DNA from: SG8-4 sp964562575
GTDB taxonomy: Bacteria > Planctomycetota > Phycisphaerae > Sedimentisphaerales > Anaerobacaceae
Reading direction: 5' to 3'
NCBI GenBank assembly: GCA_964562575.1
Contig: CAZLTY010000004.1
Span: 1 to 55,127 of the forward strand
Length of the DNA: 55,127 nt
Notes under the pieces: model-generated
The model's database searches: none
Seen by the model: only the letters and a program-made list of their open reading frames with translations
Told to the model about the DNA's origin: nothing
In this document: piece by piece, positions 23,699 to 31,484 of the stretch
Layout: each line of letters opens with the position of its first letter
Position numbering within the stretch: position 1 is the first letter of the stretch
Made by a program: the position numbers and the translations under genes

Positions 23699-25054
23699 AT
23701 GCTGAACCCGATCGTCATATTGATTATTGGCGTTGCCTTGCTGATCGCTATGATGCTCGTGCTGCGCTTGAACGCCTTTGTTGCGCTGATTACGACCGCT
23801 ATGATCATCAGCCTGCTCTCGCCGGGCGACTTTGCCGACAAGATCGGCCGTGTGGGCAAGGCGTTCGGCGGGGTCGCCGGGGGTATAGGCATTGTAATCG
23901 CTATGGCGGCTATCATCGGTAAGTGCATGATGGACAGCGGTGCGGCTGACCGGATCGTGCGATCTTCTCTGAAGCTATTGGGTGAAAAGCGGGCGCCTAC
24001 GGCGCTGATGCTCAGCGGATTCGCCCTGTCGATTCCCGTCTTCTTCGACACAGTCTTCTACCTTCTCGTTCCGCTGGCCCGCTCCTTGTGGACTCGCACG
24101 CGAAAGAATTACGTGCTGTATCTCACGGCTATTGTTGCCGGCGCGGCAATAACCCACACACTTGTTCCGCCAACGCCGGGCCCGTTGTTTATGGCGAGTG
24201 AACTCAAGGTCAATGTCGGCCTGATGATGATGATGGGTCTGCTCGTCGGCCTGCCGACGGCGGCTCTCGGCGTGCTGGTGTGCAAGATAATCAACTGGCG
24301 GATGGATATCCCCATGCGCCCCTATGCCGGTGAGGCTGAACCAGAGGTGCTCAACGACGATCAGCTCCCAGGGTTTTGGATTTCATTCGCTCCCATTGCT
24401 GTGCCGATAATCCTGATCTCTCTCAACACAATAGTCGGCACCCTGAAAGTGGGCGGAATGACGGCTCAGATAGCTGGAGTTGTGGGCCACCGCGACTCGG
24501 CGCTGCTGCTTGCAGCGGCTGTTGCCATGTTCGTACTGGTCCGCCAGCGAAAGCTGTCTTTCAAGGAGCTGGCCTCCAGAAGCGAGACCGCTCTGATGAG
24601 CGCGGGCATGATAATCCTGATCACGGCTGCCGGCGGCGCGTTCGGCGCAATGCTGCGAGAGGCGGGCATTAAGGATTTGCTCGGAGAGTTGGTCGGCGCT
24701 CAAGGTGGATTAGTGATATTGCTGATGGCGGCTGCCGTTGCTTCCGTAATGAAATTTGCTCAGGGCTCCGGAACGGTCTCGATGATCACCACCGTTGGCA
24801 TATTCGCCGCAATGGATATCTCGCCCCAGATTCTTGGCTGCAATCCGGTGTACCTTGCGATGGCGATTGGAAGCGGCTCGCTGGTCGGCGACTGGATGAA
24901 CAACAGCGGCTTCTGGATCTTCGCGCGGATGGGCGGCCTGACGGAAATAGAAACGCTCAAATCCTGGACGATTCTCACCGCTGCACTCGGAGTGATCGGA
25001 CTGGGATTCACGCTGCTACTTGCGTATCTGATGCCCATGATGCCGGCGGCATAG
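23699..25054 (+). CDS. GntP-family sugar-acid permease, second copy
   Basis: A 451-residue inner-membrane gluconate:H+ symporter family protein. Seen: IGIVIAMAAIIGKCMMDSGAADRI, SIPVFFDTVFYLLVPLARSL, AAITHTLVPPTPGPLFMASEL and AQGSGTVSMITTVGIF, closely parallel to the protein at 8444-9889 but shorter because it lacks the insert near residues 50-70. GGAGACATGCT precedes the ATG. Last gene of the plus-strand cluster; a palindromic repeat array follows. It probably imports another sugar acid. Confidence 0.9.
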   Translation: MLNPIVILIIGVALLIAMMLVLRLNAFVALITTAMIISLLSPGDFADKIGRVGKAFGGVAGGIGIVIAMAAIIGKCMMDSGAADRIVRSSLKLLGEKRAPTALMLSGFALSIPVFFDTVFYLLVPLARSLWTRTRKNYVLYLTAIVAGAAITHTLVPPTPGPLFMASELKVNVGLMMMMGLLVGLPTAALGVLVCKIINWRMDIPMRPYAGEAEPEVLNDDQLPGFWISFAPIAVPIILISLNTIVGTLKVGGMTAQIAGVVGHRDSALLLAAAVAMFVLVRQRKLSFKELASRSETALMSAGMIILITAAGGAFGAMLREAGIKDLLGELVGAQGGLVILLMAAAVASVMKFAQGSGTVSMITTVGIFAAMDISPQILGCNPVYLAMAIGSGSLVGDWMNNSGFWIFARMGGLTEIETLKSWTILTAALGVIGLGFTLLLAYLMPMMPAA

Positions 25055-25097
25055 GGGCGACGTGGCAAGGGCAGAATTGAAAGGATGAGGGATGAAG

Positions 25098-25256
25098 GCT
25101 ATCAGGAAACCAGGTTATCAGACAGTGGGCACCAGGAAATCAGGGTATCAGACGCTGCCGGCTCCTGACACTCTGATATCCTGACATTCTGATTTCCTGC
25201 ACCCTGATAACCTGATAACCTGATAACCTGGTAACCTGGTAACCTGATAACCTGCC
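25098..25256. repeat. 8-nt-periodic palindrome with a TGATAACC tandem array
   Basis: The left arm carries 8-nt words such as ATCAGGAA and ACCAGGTT. The right arm carries about nine inverted-type words, among them several TGATAACC and two TGGTAACC in tandem. The element sits between two convergent genes (stops at 25054 and 25281). It could fold into a long imperfect hairpin and may stop transcription from both sides. Confidence 0.75.
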
Positions 25257-25280
25257 AATCGCTCCTTCTACTTTTCACTT

Positions 25281-26171
25281 CTATTGTCGTCTTACCTTGA
25301 CCTTGGCCAGTTTTTCGTAGAACTGGATTATCCCGCCGTGATCGTCTGCGCCCTTGTCGTCGACTTTCAATGCCTGCATGACCTCCATCACTGCGCCCGA
25401 CAGCGGGACGGGGACTCCGACCTCATGGGCGGTATCCAATGCGTTGGCCAGATCCTTGATGTGCAGCTCGATGCGAAATCCCGGCTTGAAATTGCCCTCC
25501 AGAACCAGCGGCATCTTCGCGTCAAGGACCGTGCTGCCCGCCAATCCTCCGCGAATTGCCTGAAAGACTTTTTCCGGATCAACGCCCGCTTTGGCCGCCA
25601 GGACCATTGCCTCGGACATCGCGGCAATGTTGAGAGCGACGATGATCTGATTGGCCAGCTTCGTCATGTTCCCGCTGCCTACCTCTCCGACTAATGTCAC
25701 CGAAGCGCCCATTACGGCCAGAATGTCCTTGACCTTCTCAAACGTCTCGGCCGGGCCGCCCACCATGATCGCCAGCGTGCCGTCGACGGCCTTTGGCTCT
25801 CCCCCGCTGACGGGGGCGTCGAGCACGACTACTCCTCTTTTCTCTGCGCTTTCCGAGACCTCCTTGCTCGCCAGAGGTGCGATTGAACTCATGTCGACGA
25901 GGATCGTTCCCGGCTTGGCTCCGTCGAGAACACCGTCGGCGCCCAGCACTGCCTCCTTGACCTCAGGCGAATTGGGCAGCATGGTAATTACGATATCGCT
26001 CTTTTGGGCGACCTCCTTGTTCGATGAGGCCGCCTGCGCTCCCGCCTTGACCGCGTCGTCGATCTTGCCCGGCACAATGTCGTAAACCGTCAGCGAGTAG
26101 CCCGCTTTGAGCAGGTTCTTCGCCATAGGGTTGCCCATTATTCCCAATCCGATAAATCCAATCTTTTCCAT
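25281..26171 (-). CDS. garR: 2-hydroxy-3-oxopropionate (tartronate semialdehyde) reductase
   Basis: A 296-residue beta-hydroxyacid dehydrogenase, the same length as GarR/GlxR. It reduces tartronate semialdehyde to D-glycerate with NAD(P)H, the last common step of glucarate and galactarate breakdown. Seen: IGFIGLGIMGNPMAKNL (cofactor motif), DAPVSGGEPKAVDGTLAIMVGG (substrate loop) and GSGNMTKLANQ with the catalytic lysine. The ATG at 26171 is chosen from the family N-terminus; the longer 26204 start adds a repeat-like stretch. It lies downstream of the transaldolase gene. 3-hydroxyisobutyrate dehydrogenase is the alternative, but the surrounding dehydratases and aldolases favour GarR. Confidence 0.85.
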   Translation of the reverse strand: MEKIGFIGLGIMGNPMAKNLLKAGYSLTVYDIVPGKIDDAVKAGAQAASSNKEVAQKSDIVITMLPNSPEVKEAVLGADGVLDGAKPGTILVDMSSIAPLASKEVSESAEKRGVVVLDAPVSGGEPKAVDGTLAIMVGGPAETFEKVKDILAVMGASVTLVGEVGSGNMTKLANQIIVALNIAAMSEAMVLAAKAGVDPEKVFQAIRGGLAGSTVLDAKMPLVLEGNFKPGFRIELHIKDLANALDTAHEVGVPVPLSGAVMEVMQALKVDDKGADDHGGIIQFYEKLAKVKVRRQ

Positions 26172-26189
26172 TGCAAAACCTTTCAAAAA

Positions 26190-26316
26190 AAATGCAAAGA
26201 TCAAATATTAAATATCAAAGTTGAGGAGCCCGCCTTTGGCGGGGCTGTCTAAGAAAGCATCCGCCTGCGGCGGATTCCGCAATTTTGCATTCTACATTTT
26301 GATTCTTGATTTTGTT
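26190..26316. repeat. ATCAAA-type 7-nt-periodic palindrome with two inner hairpins
   Basis: The left arm has AAAGATC, AAATATT and AAATATC words. The inner hairpins are CCCGCC-TTT-GGCGGG and ATCCGCC-TGC-GGCGGAT. The right arm has TTTTGAT and TCTTGAT. It closely resembles the copy at 5512-5638. It fills the gap between transaldolase and garR; its edge overlaps the transaldolase stop codon. Confidence 0.8.
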
Positions 26317-27349
26317 AACGGAAGTTTTCCAATAGTTTCCAGCCGCCTTCGTGAAACTGCGCAAGTGTCTTTTGTACAACTCCGTATGTAATGAAGTCTT
26401 TTGGCATCATCCCCTGTGGCTCATAAGCCTTGACAAACTCGGGCAGCGCCGAGAGTCTCTCGATCACATCTTCCAGTATTTCGCGGTCGATGCGCTCCTC
26501 GCGGGGCAATTCCTCGGACAGAAGCATCTCCTGATACGGCGGAGCAATCGACATGATGATATCGGCGCCGGCCAATTCCGTCATGTGGTAAGTCCCCCTC
26601 AGGGCGGCGACAAGCAACACGGATTCGTAATCGCGCTGCCGGTAGATCGAACAGGCCCGCTTGGAAACCGCCAGACCCGCCTGGCGAATATCCGATTCGC
26701 TGATGCCGGCATCCGAGTCGTGCGCAACGTCCCTGATATAGTCGTCAAGACGCCCGATCATAATTACGGCGAAACATTTGCCCGGTTCGACCCCGTTTTG
26801 CCCGGCTCGCCGGATTCCCAGGCGGTGTCTTTCGGCGATGGCAACTACCTGCGGCACCGTATAGCTTATGGTCAATGTCGCCGTGATTCCCTCAGCCGTG
26901 CAGTCCTCGAGCACATCGAGACCGGCCTCCGTGGCGGGCAGCTTGACGGCGATATTGGGCGCCCACGTGTGAAAACGTCTCGCCATCGAAAGCATGCACT
27001 CTCTGTCTGCCACCCGGACCGGATTGACCTGGGCGCAGACATAGCCCATCCGCCCCGCGCTCTTTTCGTGTTGCGGCTCAAGCTGGCGGGCGGCATGTGT
27101 TATGGCGATGCTCATCAGGTTTTCGGCTTTTCTTTCGGGCTCGACGTTCTCAGATAGCGCTTTGTCTATCTCGCCGGCCCACGCGTCTCTGTTCACCGAT
27201 AATGCGAGATTTGCGAGAAAAGGATTGGTTGTGGCACCGACTGCGCCCCTGCGCAATGCGCACTCAAGCTCGCCCGGCTCCGCCGAGTCATGCCACCACG
27301 CAGTCTTGGTGTTTTCGATTGCCCACTGCAAATAGGTTGTCTGCTTCAT
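26315..27349 (-). CDS. Transaldolase-family protein
   Basis: A 344-residue transaldolase-like TIM barrel, which moves a three-carbon dihydroxyacetone unit between sugar phosphates. Seen: GAVGATTNPFL, the N-terminal substrate loop; AVKLPATEAGLDVLEDC with the Schiff-base lysine; GITATLTISYTVPQVVAIAE; and AVIMIGRLDDYIRD. The chain is longer than the short FSA/TalC types and differs from classical TalB, so its exact donor is open. The ATG at 27349 has GGGAG upstream. It precedes garR on the same strand, suggesting a link between aldarate products and the pentose phosphate pool. Confidence 0.8.
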   Translation of the reverse strand: MKQTTYLQWAIENTKTAWWHDSAEPGELECALRRGAVGATTNPFLANLALSVNRDAWAGEIDKALSENVEPERKAENLMSIAITHAARQLEPQHEKSAGRMGYVCAQVNPVRVADRECMLSMARRFHTWAPNIAVKLPATEAGLDVLEDCTAEGITATLTISYTVPQVVAIAERHRLGIRRAGQNGVEPGKCFAVIMIGRLDDYIRDVAHDSDAGISESDIRQAGLAVSKRACSIYRQRDYESVLLVAALRGTYHMTELAGADIIMSIAPPYQEMLLSEELPREERIDREILEDVIERLSALPEFVKAYEPQGMMPKDFITYGVVQKTLAQFHEGGWKLLENFR

Positions 27350-27491
27350 TGCCTGACTCCCGCAAGTTTTTATACACAAGATATACGGTTAAGCCCTACC
27401 GAGCAAGATATTCTTCGCACGCTCGAAGTCACTTTGCACGCTAGCTAAGGGCCGACCGACCGTGCAATATCACAGGGCGTCCGCTCGCCTC

Positions 27492-27522
27492 TTGACAGCG
27501 TTTGCCGCTCTCGGCATAATTA
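27492..27522 (+). promoter_or_regulatory. Promoter candidate for the sulfatase/GH78 pair
   Basis: TTGACA is followed 18-19 nt later by ATAATT/TAATTA, about 75 nt ahead of the sulfatase ATG. The spacing is slightly long, so the call is moderate. Confidence 0.4.
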
Positions 27523-27598
27523 TACGGTGGCTATGGGCCTTGACAACCTCGCGTCACGATGTGAATTTCAACTATAGATTGCAACAGGAGGATTGATT

Positions 27599-29470
27599 AT
27601 GCGTTCAATGTCTCGACGAACTTTCGTTAGGGCGGCCGGGATGACAATTGCATCTCTGGCGGTCCCCTCACTGGTCTGCGCAAGAGACACCGGCAAACGC
27701 CCCAACATCCTGTTCATCCTCGCAGACGATATGGGCCTGATCGATACGACACTGTTCGGCAGCAAATACTACGAGACCCCGAATATCGAACGGCTCGCCT
27801 CACGCGGTATGCTCTTTACCAACGCATACTCGGCCAGTCCGCTGTGTTCGCCCACGCGGGCAAGCATCCTGACGGGCAAATACCCCGCGCGTCTGAAGAT
27901 AACCACGCCGGCCTGCCATCTGCCGCCGCTGAATCCGAAGATACCTCTGATGGCGGCAAGGGCCGCCGCCGACAAGAAAATGATTACCCCTCAATCGCGT
28001 CGTTTTCTACCGACCGAAGAATACACGGTTGCCGAGGCCTTTGAAGACGCCGGCTACAAAACCGGCTTCATCGGCAAGTGGCATCTGGGCCGTAGCGAAG
28101 AATACTGGCCCCGCAATCAGGGCTTCGACTACGACCTGGGAGCGCCCAATCCGGGACCTCCGAGCTATTTCTCGCCGTACCGATTCCAGACAATACCGGA
28201 TGGGCCCGAGGGCGAGTACATCACCGACCGCGTCACAGATGAGACTCTGAAGTATCTGCAAGAGCACAGGGGCGATACTTTCATGCTGTGCCTGTGGCAT
28301 TTTGCCGTGCACGCGCCGTTCCAGGCAAAGGAAGACATTACGAAGAAGTACCGCTCCAGGACCGATCCTCGCGGCAAGCAGGATTGTCCGATCATGGCCT
28401 CGATGCTCCAGAGCATGGACGAGAGCATCGGTCGAATCCTCGACGAGCTCGACGAGTTGAAGATCGCCGACGATACGATCATCATCTTCACCTCCGACAA
28501 CGGGGGCAACATGTACAACGAGGTCGAGGGCACGACCCCCACGAACAATTACCCCCTGCGCGGCGGTAAGGGTAACATCTATGAAGGCGGCTCGCACGTT
28601 CCCTGCATCATTATCTGGCCCGGCGTCGTCAGAGGCGGCACAAAATGCGACGAGCTGATTTCATCGGTCGATTTTTATCCGACCATGCTCGATATGGTTG
28701 GGATTCCAAAGAAGAGCAATCAATCTTTTGACGGTATCAGCATTGCCCCGGCACTGGCCAGGGGCGCTTCGCTGAAACGCGAAGCGATCTTCTGCCACTT
28801 CCCGCACTACGTCCCGGCGACGGATAACCTGCCCAGCACGTACGTTCGCAAGGGCCCCTGGAAGCTGATTCGATTGTACGGAGAAGGGCCCGATCGATCC
28901 AACGGTTATGAATTGTACAACCTTGCCGAGGATGTAGGCGAGAAGAACAACCTTGCGCAGAAACTGCCGGGTAAAGTCGCCGAGCTGGACAAACTTATCG
29001 ACGGATTCCTTGCCGACACCGGGGCGATCATACCGATCAAGAATCCCGCATACGCGCCGAACTTGAAGGGCTGGGCGCCTTCCAAAGACTGTACAATCTC
29101 GACAAAGGACGGCTTGCTCATGCTCGATTCGACCGGGGGCGACCCGTACATTGGCTGCGCTAATGTGCCCGGTCAGCGAGGTTCGATGGTCATTCACTTT
29201 CGAATGCGTTCGAAGGCCAAGGGCGGCGGGCAGTTCTTCTGGGCCGACGCGAGGCGAAAAAGATTCGGCCCAACCCAGAGAATCGGCTTCGATATCACTC
29301 ACGACGGCAAGTGGCGAGAGTATTCCGTATCGTTCGAGGCCAAAGCCACTCTCAAAGCAATCCGCATCGATCCTGGGAACGCGCCCGGCGCAATTGAGTT
29401 TGACTGGATCAGACTGAAGACAAAGACCGGCAGAACGATCAAGAGCTGGGAGATGGAAGACAATGGATAA
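27599..29470 (+). CDS. Formylglycine-dependent sulfatase, Tat-exported, with C-terminal beta-sandwich
   Basis: A 623-residue arylsulfatase-family enzyme, likely removing sulfate esters from a polysaccharide. A twin-arginine signal (SRRTFVRAAG) precedes the catalytic domain. ILADDMG supplies metal ligands, LCSPTRASILTG holds the CxPxR cysteine that becomes formylglycine, and GFIGKWHLG, TSDNGG and RGGKGNIYEGG are further conserved blocks. Residues from about 480 form an extra module ending in IEFDWIRLKTKTG, a motif also present in the protein at 31485. AGGAGG lies 7 nt before the ATG at 27599, so a TTG at 27593 is rejected. It probably forms an operon with the GH78 gene 61 nt downstream. Confidence 0.92.
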   Translation: MRSMSRRTFVRAAGMTIASLAVPSLVCARDTGKRPNILFILADDMGLIDTTLFGSKYYETPNIERLASRGMLFTNAYSASPLCSPTRASILTGKYPARLKITTPACHLPPLNPKIPLMAARAAADKKMITPQSRRFLPTEEYTVAEAFEDAGYKTGFIGKWHLGRSEEYWPRNQGFDYDLGAPNPGPPSYFSPYRFQTIPDGPEGEYITDRVTDETLKYLQEHRGDTFMLCLWHFAVHAPFQAKEDITKKYRSRTDPRGKQDCPIMASMLQSMDESIGRILDELDELKIADDTIIIFTSDNGGNMYNEVEGTTPTNNYPLRGGKGNIYEGGSHVPCIIIWPGVVRGGTKCDELISSVDFYPTMLDMVGIPKKSNQSFDGISIAPALARGASLKREAIFCHFPHYVPATDNLPSTYVRKGPWKLIRLYGEGPDRSNGYELYNLAEDVGEKNNLAQKLPGKVAELDKLIDGFLADTGAIIPIKNPAYAPNLKGWAPSKDCTISTKDGLLMLDSTGGDPYIGCANVPGQRGSMVIHFRMRSKAKGGGQFFWADARRKRFGPTQRIGFDITHDGKWREYSVSFEAKATLKAIRIDPGNAPGAIEFDWIRLKTKTGRTIKSWEMEDNG

Positions 29471-29531
29471 AGGAAATATTGCAGGAGTTATCACGTGGCT
29501 TGCTGATAGACAACAATAGAAAGGAAGACTC

Positions 29532-31328
29532 ATGAGGCGGTGTATCGTTGCTATTTCTTGTCTGGTTATTATCTGTTGCAGTTATGTCACAGCCGGGCCG
29601 GCAGGCGATGCTTTGCATCCGAGCGTGAAGCTGCCCATGCCTATTAACGATTCCGCAACGGCGAAACGCAGCGAGACCGATCCCCGCGTGCGAAAGTATA
29701 TGTTACCCGTGCGGGTCATATGGCACAGCGCCGAAGGTGTCGAGAATCCCGGCGTGCTCCTGAAAAAACGCACGGGGCAGGTGACACTGGATGCGTCCGA
29801 TCCCTGCGTCCTTCGCACCGGAAGTTCCCGAACCGGAATTCTGCTGGACTTCGGTACCGAACTCCACGGCGGCGTTCAGATCATGGGCTGGCACAGCAAG
29901 GGGAACAAACCTGTGAGATTGCGTGTTCGTTTCGGCGAATCCGTCAGCGAAACCATGGCCGAACTCGCCGGAGAAAAGAACGCGACCAACGACCATGCGA
30001 TCCGCGACCAGAGCTGCCTGCTGCCCTGGCTCGGAACCGCCGAGATCGGCAATACGGGTTTTCGTTTCGTTCGCATCGACCTCGATGATGCCGACAGTTT
30101 CGTCCAGCTCAAAAACGTCCGGGCGGTCTTTCTCTATCGAGGTATCGAGTACAAGGGGACATTTCGCTGCAGTGACCAAAGGCTCAACCGGATATGGAAC
30201 ACAGGCGCGTACACCGTCCACCTGAACATGCAGGATTATCTCTGGGACGGCATCAAACGCGACCGGCTGGTATGGATCGGGGATATGCATCCGGAGACGA
30301 TGACGATTAGTTCGGTGTTCGGTTATAACGAGGTCGTCCCGAAGAGCCTCGATCTTATTCGCGACGAGACGCCGCTGCCCAAATGGATGAACGGCATTAG
30401 CTCGTATTCGATGTGGTGGGTCCTGATCCATCACTCATGGTATATGTACACGGGCAATGCCGACTACGTAGAGCAGCAGCGCCAATACATGAAGGGTCTG
30501 CTGGCGTTGCTCGCCGACCAGGTCGGCGACGACAATCGTGAAACAATGCCCCCCGGTCGTTTTCTCGACTGGCCCTCCAGCGAGAACAAACCGGCTATTC
30601 ACGCAGGCCTGCACTCGCTGCTTGTCATGACTCTCGGCGCCGGGGCTGAGCTTTGCGAAGTCCTCGATGAATCCGCCACGCGCGAGAAATGTCTTGCGGC
30701 CGCCGAGAAACTAAAGAAACACATCCCCGATCCGGCCGGCAGCAAACAGGCGGCCGCTCTGATAGCTCTTGCGGGACTGGACAATGCGGCCAAACTCAAC
30801 CGCGAGGTAATGGCGGTCGACGGCCCCAGGCGCATGAGCACATTCTACGGATATTACGTTCTGCAGGCCCGCGCTATGGCGGGCGACTACCGTGGCGCCA
30901 TCGATTGCATCAGCCAGTACTGGGGCGCGATGCTCGACCTGGGCGCCACGACGTTCTGGGAGGACTTCGATCTGGACTGGACCGAGAACGCCGCTCGGAT
31001 AGACGAGCTGGTCCCGGCGGGCTTCAAAGACATTCACGGCGATTTCGGCAACTACTGCTACAAGGGCTTTCGTCACAGCCTCTGTCACGGCTGGGCCTCC
31101 GGGCCGACCGCCTGGATGACCGAGCACATCCTCGGAGTCAAGATCGTCGAACCGGGCTGCAAGGTAATGAGAATCGATCCGCACCTGGCCGGTCTCGACT
31201 GGGCCGAGGGGACGTTTCCGACACCTGCCGGCGTGATAAAGATCAGACATGATAGGCGGCCCGACGGTTCGGTCAAATCCTCAATCGATGCTCCGCGCGG
31301 TATCAGAATCGTAAAAACGAAAGAATAG
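29532..31328 (+). CDS. GH78-type alpha-L-rhamnosidase-like glycoside hydrolase
   Basis: A 598-residue secreted enzyme with an N-terminal signal peptide (hydrophobic to about residue 22). After a beta-sandwich part, the (alpha/alpha)6 domain carries YLWDGIKRDRLVWIGDMHPE, the GH78 region with catalytic carboxylates, then SLCHGWASGPTAWMTEHILG. These fit bacterial alpha-L-rhamnosidases, which free rhamnose from plant or algal glycans. The protein is shorter than many GH78 enzymes, which carry more N-terminal modules. GGAAG precedes the ATG. Its linkage to a sulfatase suggests a sulfated rhamnose-containing polymer, but a non-rhamnosidase specificity is possible. Confidence 0.85.
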   Translation: MRRCIVAISCLVIICCSYVTAGPAGDALHPSVKLPMPINDSATAKRSETDPRVRKYMLPVRVIWHSAEGVENPGVLLKKRTGQVTLDASDPCVLRTGSSRTGILLDFGTELHGGVQIMGWHSKGNKPVRLRVRFGESVSETMAELAGEKNATNDHAIRDQSCLLPWLGTAEIGNTGFRFVRIDLDDADSFVQLKNVRAVFLYRGIEYKGTFRCSDQRLNRIWNTGAYTVHLNMQDYLWDGIKRDRLVWIGDMHPETMTISSVFGYNEVVPKSLDLIRDETPLPKWMNGISSYSMWWVLIHHSWYMYTGNADYVEQQRQYMKGLLALLADQVGDDNRETMPPGRFLDWPSSENKPAIHAGLHSLLVMTLGAGAELCEVLDESATREKCLAAAEKLKKHIPDPAGSKQAAALIALAGLDNAAKLNREVMAVDGPRRMSTFYGYYVLQARAMAGDYRGAIDCISQYWGAMLDLGATTFWEDFDLDWTENAARIDELVPAGFKDIHGDFGNYCYKGFRHSLCHGWASGPTAWMTEHILGVKIVEPGCKVMRIDPHLAGLDWAEGTFPTPAGVIKIRHDRRPDGSVKSSIDAPRGIRIVKTKE

Positions 31329-31430
31329 CCGGCTTGGGGTTTTGTTGCCGTCACTACGATCGTTTGGCGATCTGAAGCATGGCCGGTCCATGCCCAGTAA
31401 CGCGACTGTTCTTGCTGGAGCCATATTGAA

Positions 31431-31461
31431 AAGGGGCCCAGCGGACGTGCCGCTGAGCCCC
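31431..31461 (-). terminator. Strong hairpin terminator for the minus-strand CBM protein
   Basis: A 12-bp stem (31433-31444 with 31450-31461, one mismatch) and a 5-nt loop lie 24 nt past the stop of the gene at 31485. On the minus strand it is followed by TTTTC, the usual rho-independent form. It may also end transcription of the GH78 gene from the other side. Confidence 0.65.
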
Positions 31462-31484
31462 GAGGTTTCCTAATTGCAATCCTG

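Noticed and set aside
25098..25256. Possible CRISPR array
   Set aside because: The repeated words are only 8 nt, contiguous without spacers, and no cas gene is nearby.
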